From contig JAHDVF020001253.1 of NCBI GenBank assembly GCA_022606425.2, forward strand, positions 197,001 to 261,000: DNA of 64,000 nt, written 5' to 3'. Positions 63,320 through 64,000 of this stretch are shown here, piece by piece. Both the position numbers and the translations under genes were made by a program. Position 1 is the first letter of the stretch, and the number at the start of each line of letters is the position of its first letter. The notes under the pieces are model-generated. The model was not told where the DNA came from, searched no databases, and was given only the letters and a program-made list of their open reading frames with translations. The DNA comes from Lepidostoma basale (taxonomy: Eukaryota; Arthropoda; Insecta; Trichoptera; Lepidostomatidae).

Positions 63320-63700
63320 AAGGATTCAAACCAGAAATCCATCGTGAATGGACATTTTCGCGTTCATTGATAAATTCCTGTTTTCTTTACAAGGGTTTAA
63401 AAGTATTTAATCACTTGCCGCAAATAATAAAGGACTTTAAAAATGTTCACAATTTCCGCAACAAATGTAAAATGTACCTACGTCCAGTCACATTTTAAAG
63501 ATTTTTTTGGCTATATTTCTTCGTGTGTTTTATGCCTTTTTATTTTGTTTTTTTGTTATACATTTAACTATAATATCGTATGTATTGTATTAAAAAGGGA
63601 AAGTACTAATTGTAAAAATAATGTATTTTTTTGTAACTAAATTAATTATGTCAAAATTAAATAAATAACTTTTACAGTTCCATTTACTTTGTTACCCGTT
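63320..63700 (-). mobile_element. RTE LINE fragment with 290-bp insertion
   Basis: 63325-63382 (CATTTTCGCGTTCATTGATA, AATTCC) and 63672-63700 (CAGTTCCATTTACTTTGTTA) are neighbouring parts of the antisense RTE sequence seen at 13505-13590. About 290 bp of AT-rich DNA separates them. Confidence 0.55.
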
Positions 63701-63705
63701 ATCTC

Positions 63706-64000
63706 TTATTCTTCTACTTCTTTTTGTCCTGTCACCTCCGTGGTGCATAGGACCTTGAGGAACCTTCTCCACCAGACTCCATCGCATGCCTGATGCCTAA
63801 CATCATCCCAAGTGAGGCCTGCTGCCTTAACCTCGTCCTGCAGGGCTCTTCTCCAGGTGGCTCTAGGTCTGCCTCGCTTTCTCTTTCCCCCCATAAGGGA
63901 CTAGTCTAGTGCGCCCTGAGCGATGAAAGCTGGGTTCCGTCTCAGAGTGTGACCGATCCACTACCATTTGCGTCTAGCGACTTGGGTTTTTGGCTTTTCG
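63706..64000 (-). mobile_element. LINE C-terminal region, running off the window
   Basis: The minus strand encodes [20 protein letters not shown], then [20 protein letters not shown], then WWRRFLKVLCTTEVTGQKEV. Intact tail of the 16190/34885 family; truncated by the window edge. Confidence 0.75.

Overview
The window is AT-rich, intron-rich eukaryotic nuclear DNA. Protein similarity and transposon content (TTAA-flanked piggyBac-like elements, mariner, RTE-type LINEs, tRNA-derived SINEs) suggest an insect, most likely a lepidopteran; the order is an inference, not proven here. Four host genes can be assembled exon by exon with GT-AG introns and consistent reading frames. They are SMAP (ArfGAP, minus, 10720-27013), DSCC1 (sister chromatid cohesion factor DCC1, plus, 27541-44472), TIM23 (mitochondrial inner-membrane translocase subunit, minus, 32235-37503, lying wholly inside DSCC1 intron 1) and PEPCK (GTP-dependent phosphoenolpyruvate carboxykinase, minus, 46522-56875).

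Layout: 1-10.6 kb is intergenic with small DNA transposons, tandem repeats and foldback repeats. 10.7-27.0 kb is SMAP, whose introns are packed with LINE, piggyBac-like and mariner debris. 27.0-27.5 kb is a short head-to-head promoter region shared by SMAP and DSCC1. 27.5-44.5 kb is DSCC1 with TIM23 nested in its 12.9 kb first intron. DSCC1 and PEPCK then converge tail to tail across about 2 kb. PEPCK fills 46.5-56.9 kb and has a TATA-type promoter near 57.1 kb. 57.2-64 kb is intergenic repeat DNA. The four genes share no pathway: SMAP acts in vesicle traffic, DSCC1 in replication and cohesion, TIM23 in mitochondrial import and PEPCK in gluconeogenesis.

The most striking non-genic content is a set of repeats with hammerhead-ribozyme-like cores (CTGATGA, a stem II hairpin, GAAAC, a 0-4 nt stub, then GTH). 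They occur in at least four sequence families, each arranged as inverted and/or tandem partial copies. The best case (24.8-25.8 kb) has two same-strand cores exactly 575 bp apart plus a third inverted copy. It sits in a broken mariner between 12-bp duplicated target sequences. This looks like a Penelope-like or retrozyme-like non-autonomous retroelement. Other structures of note are a LINE insertion that split one of these cores, non-autonomous elements that borrow the RTE 3' end, an RTE-SINE composite flanked by one target duplication, a piggyBac-like copy whose sister copy shows the empty site of an RTE insertion, and a sevenfold-periodic TGCGCA array upstream of TIM23.
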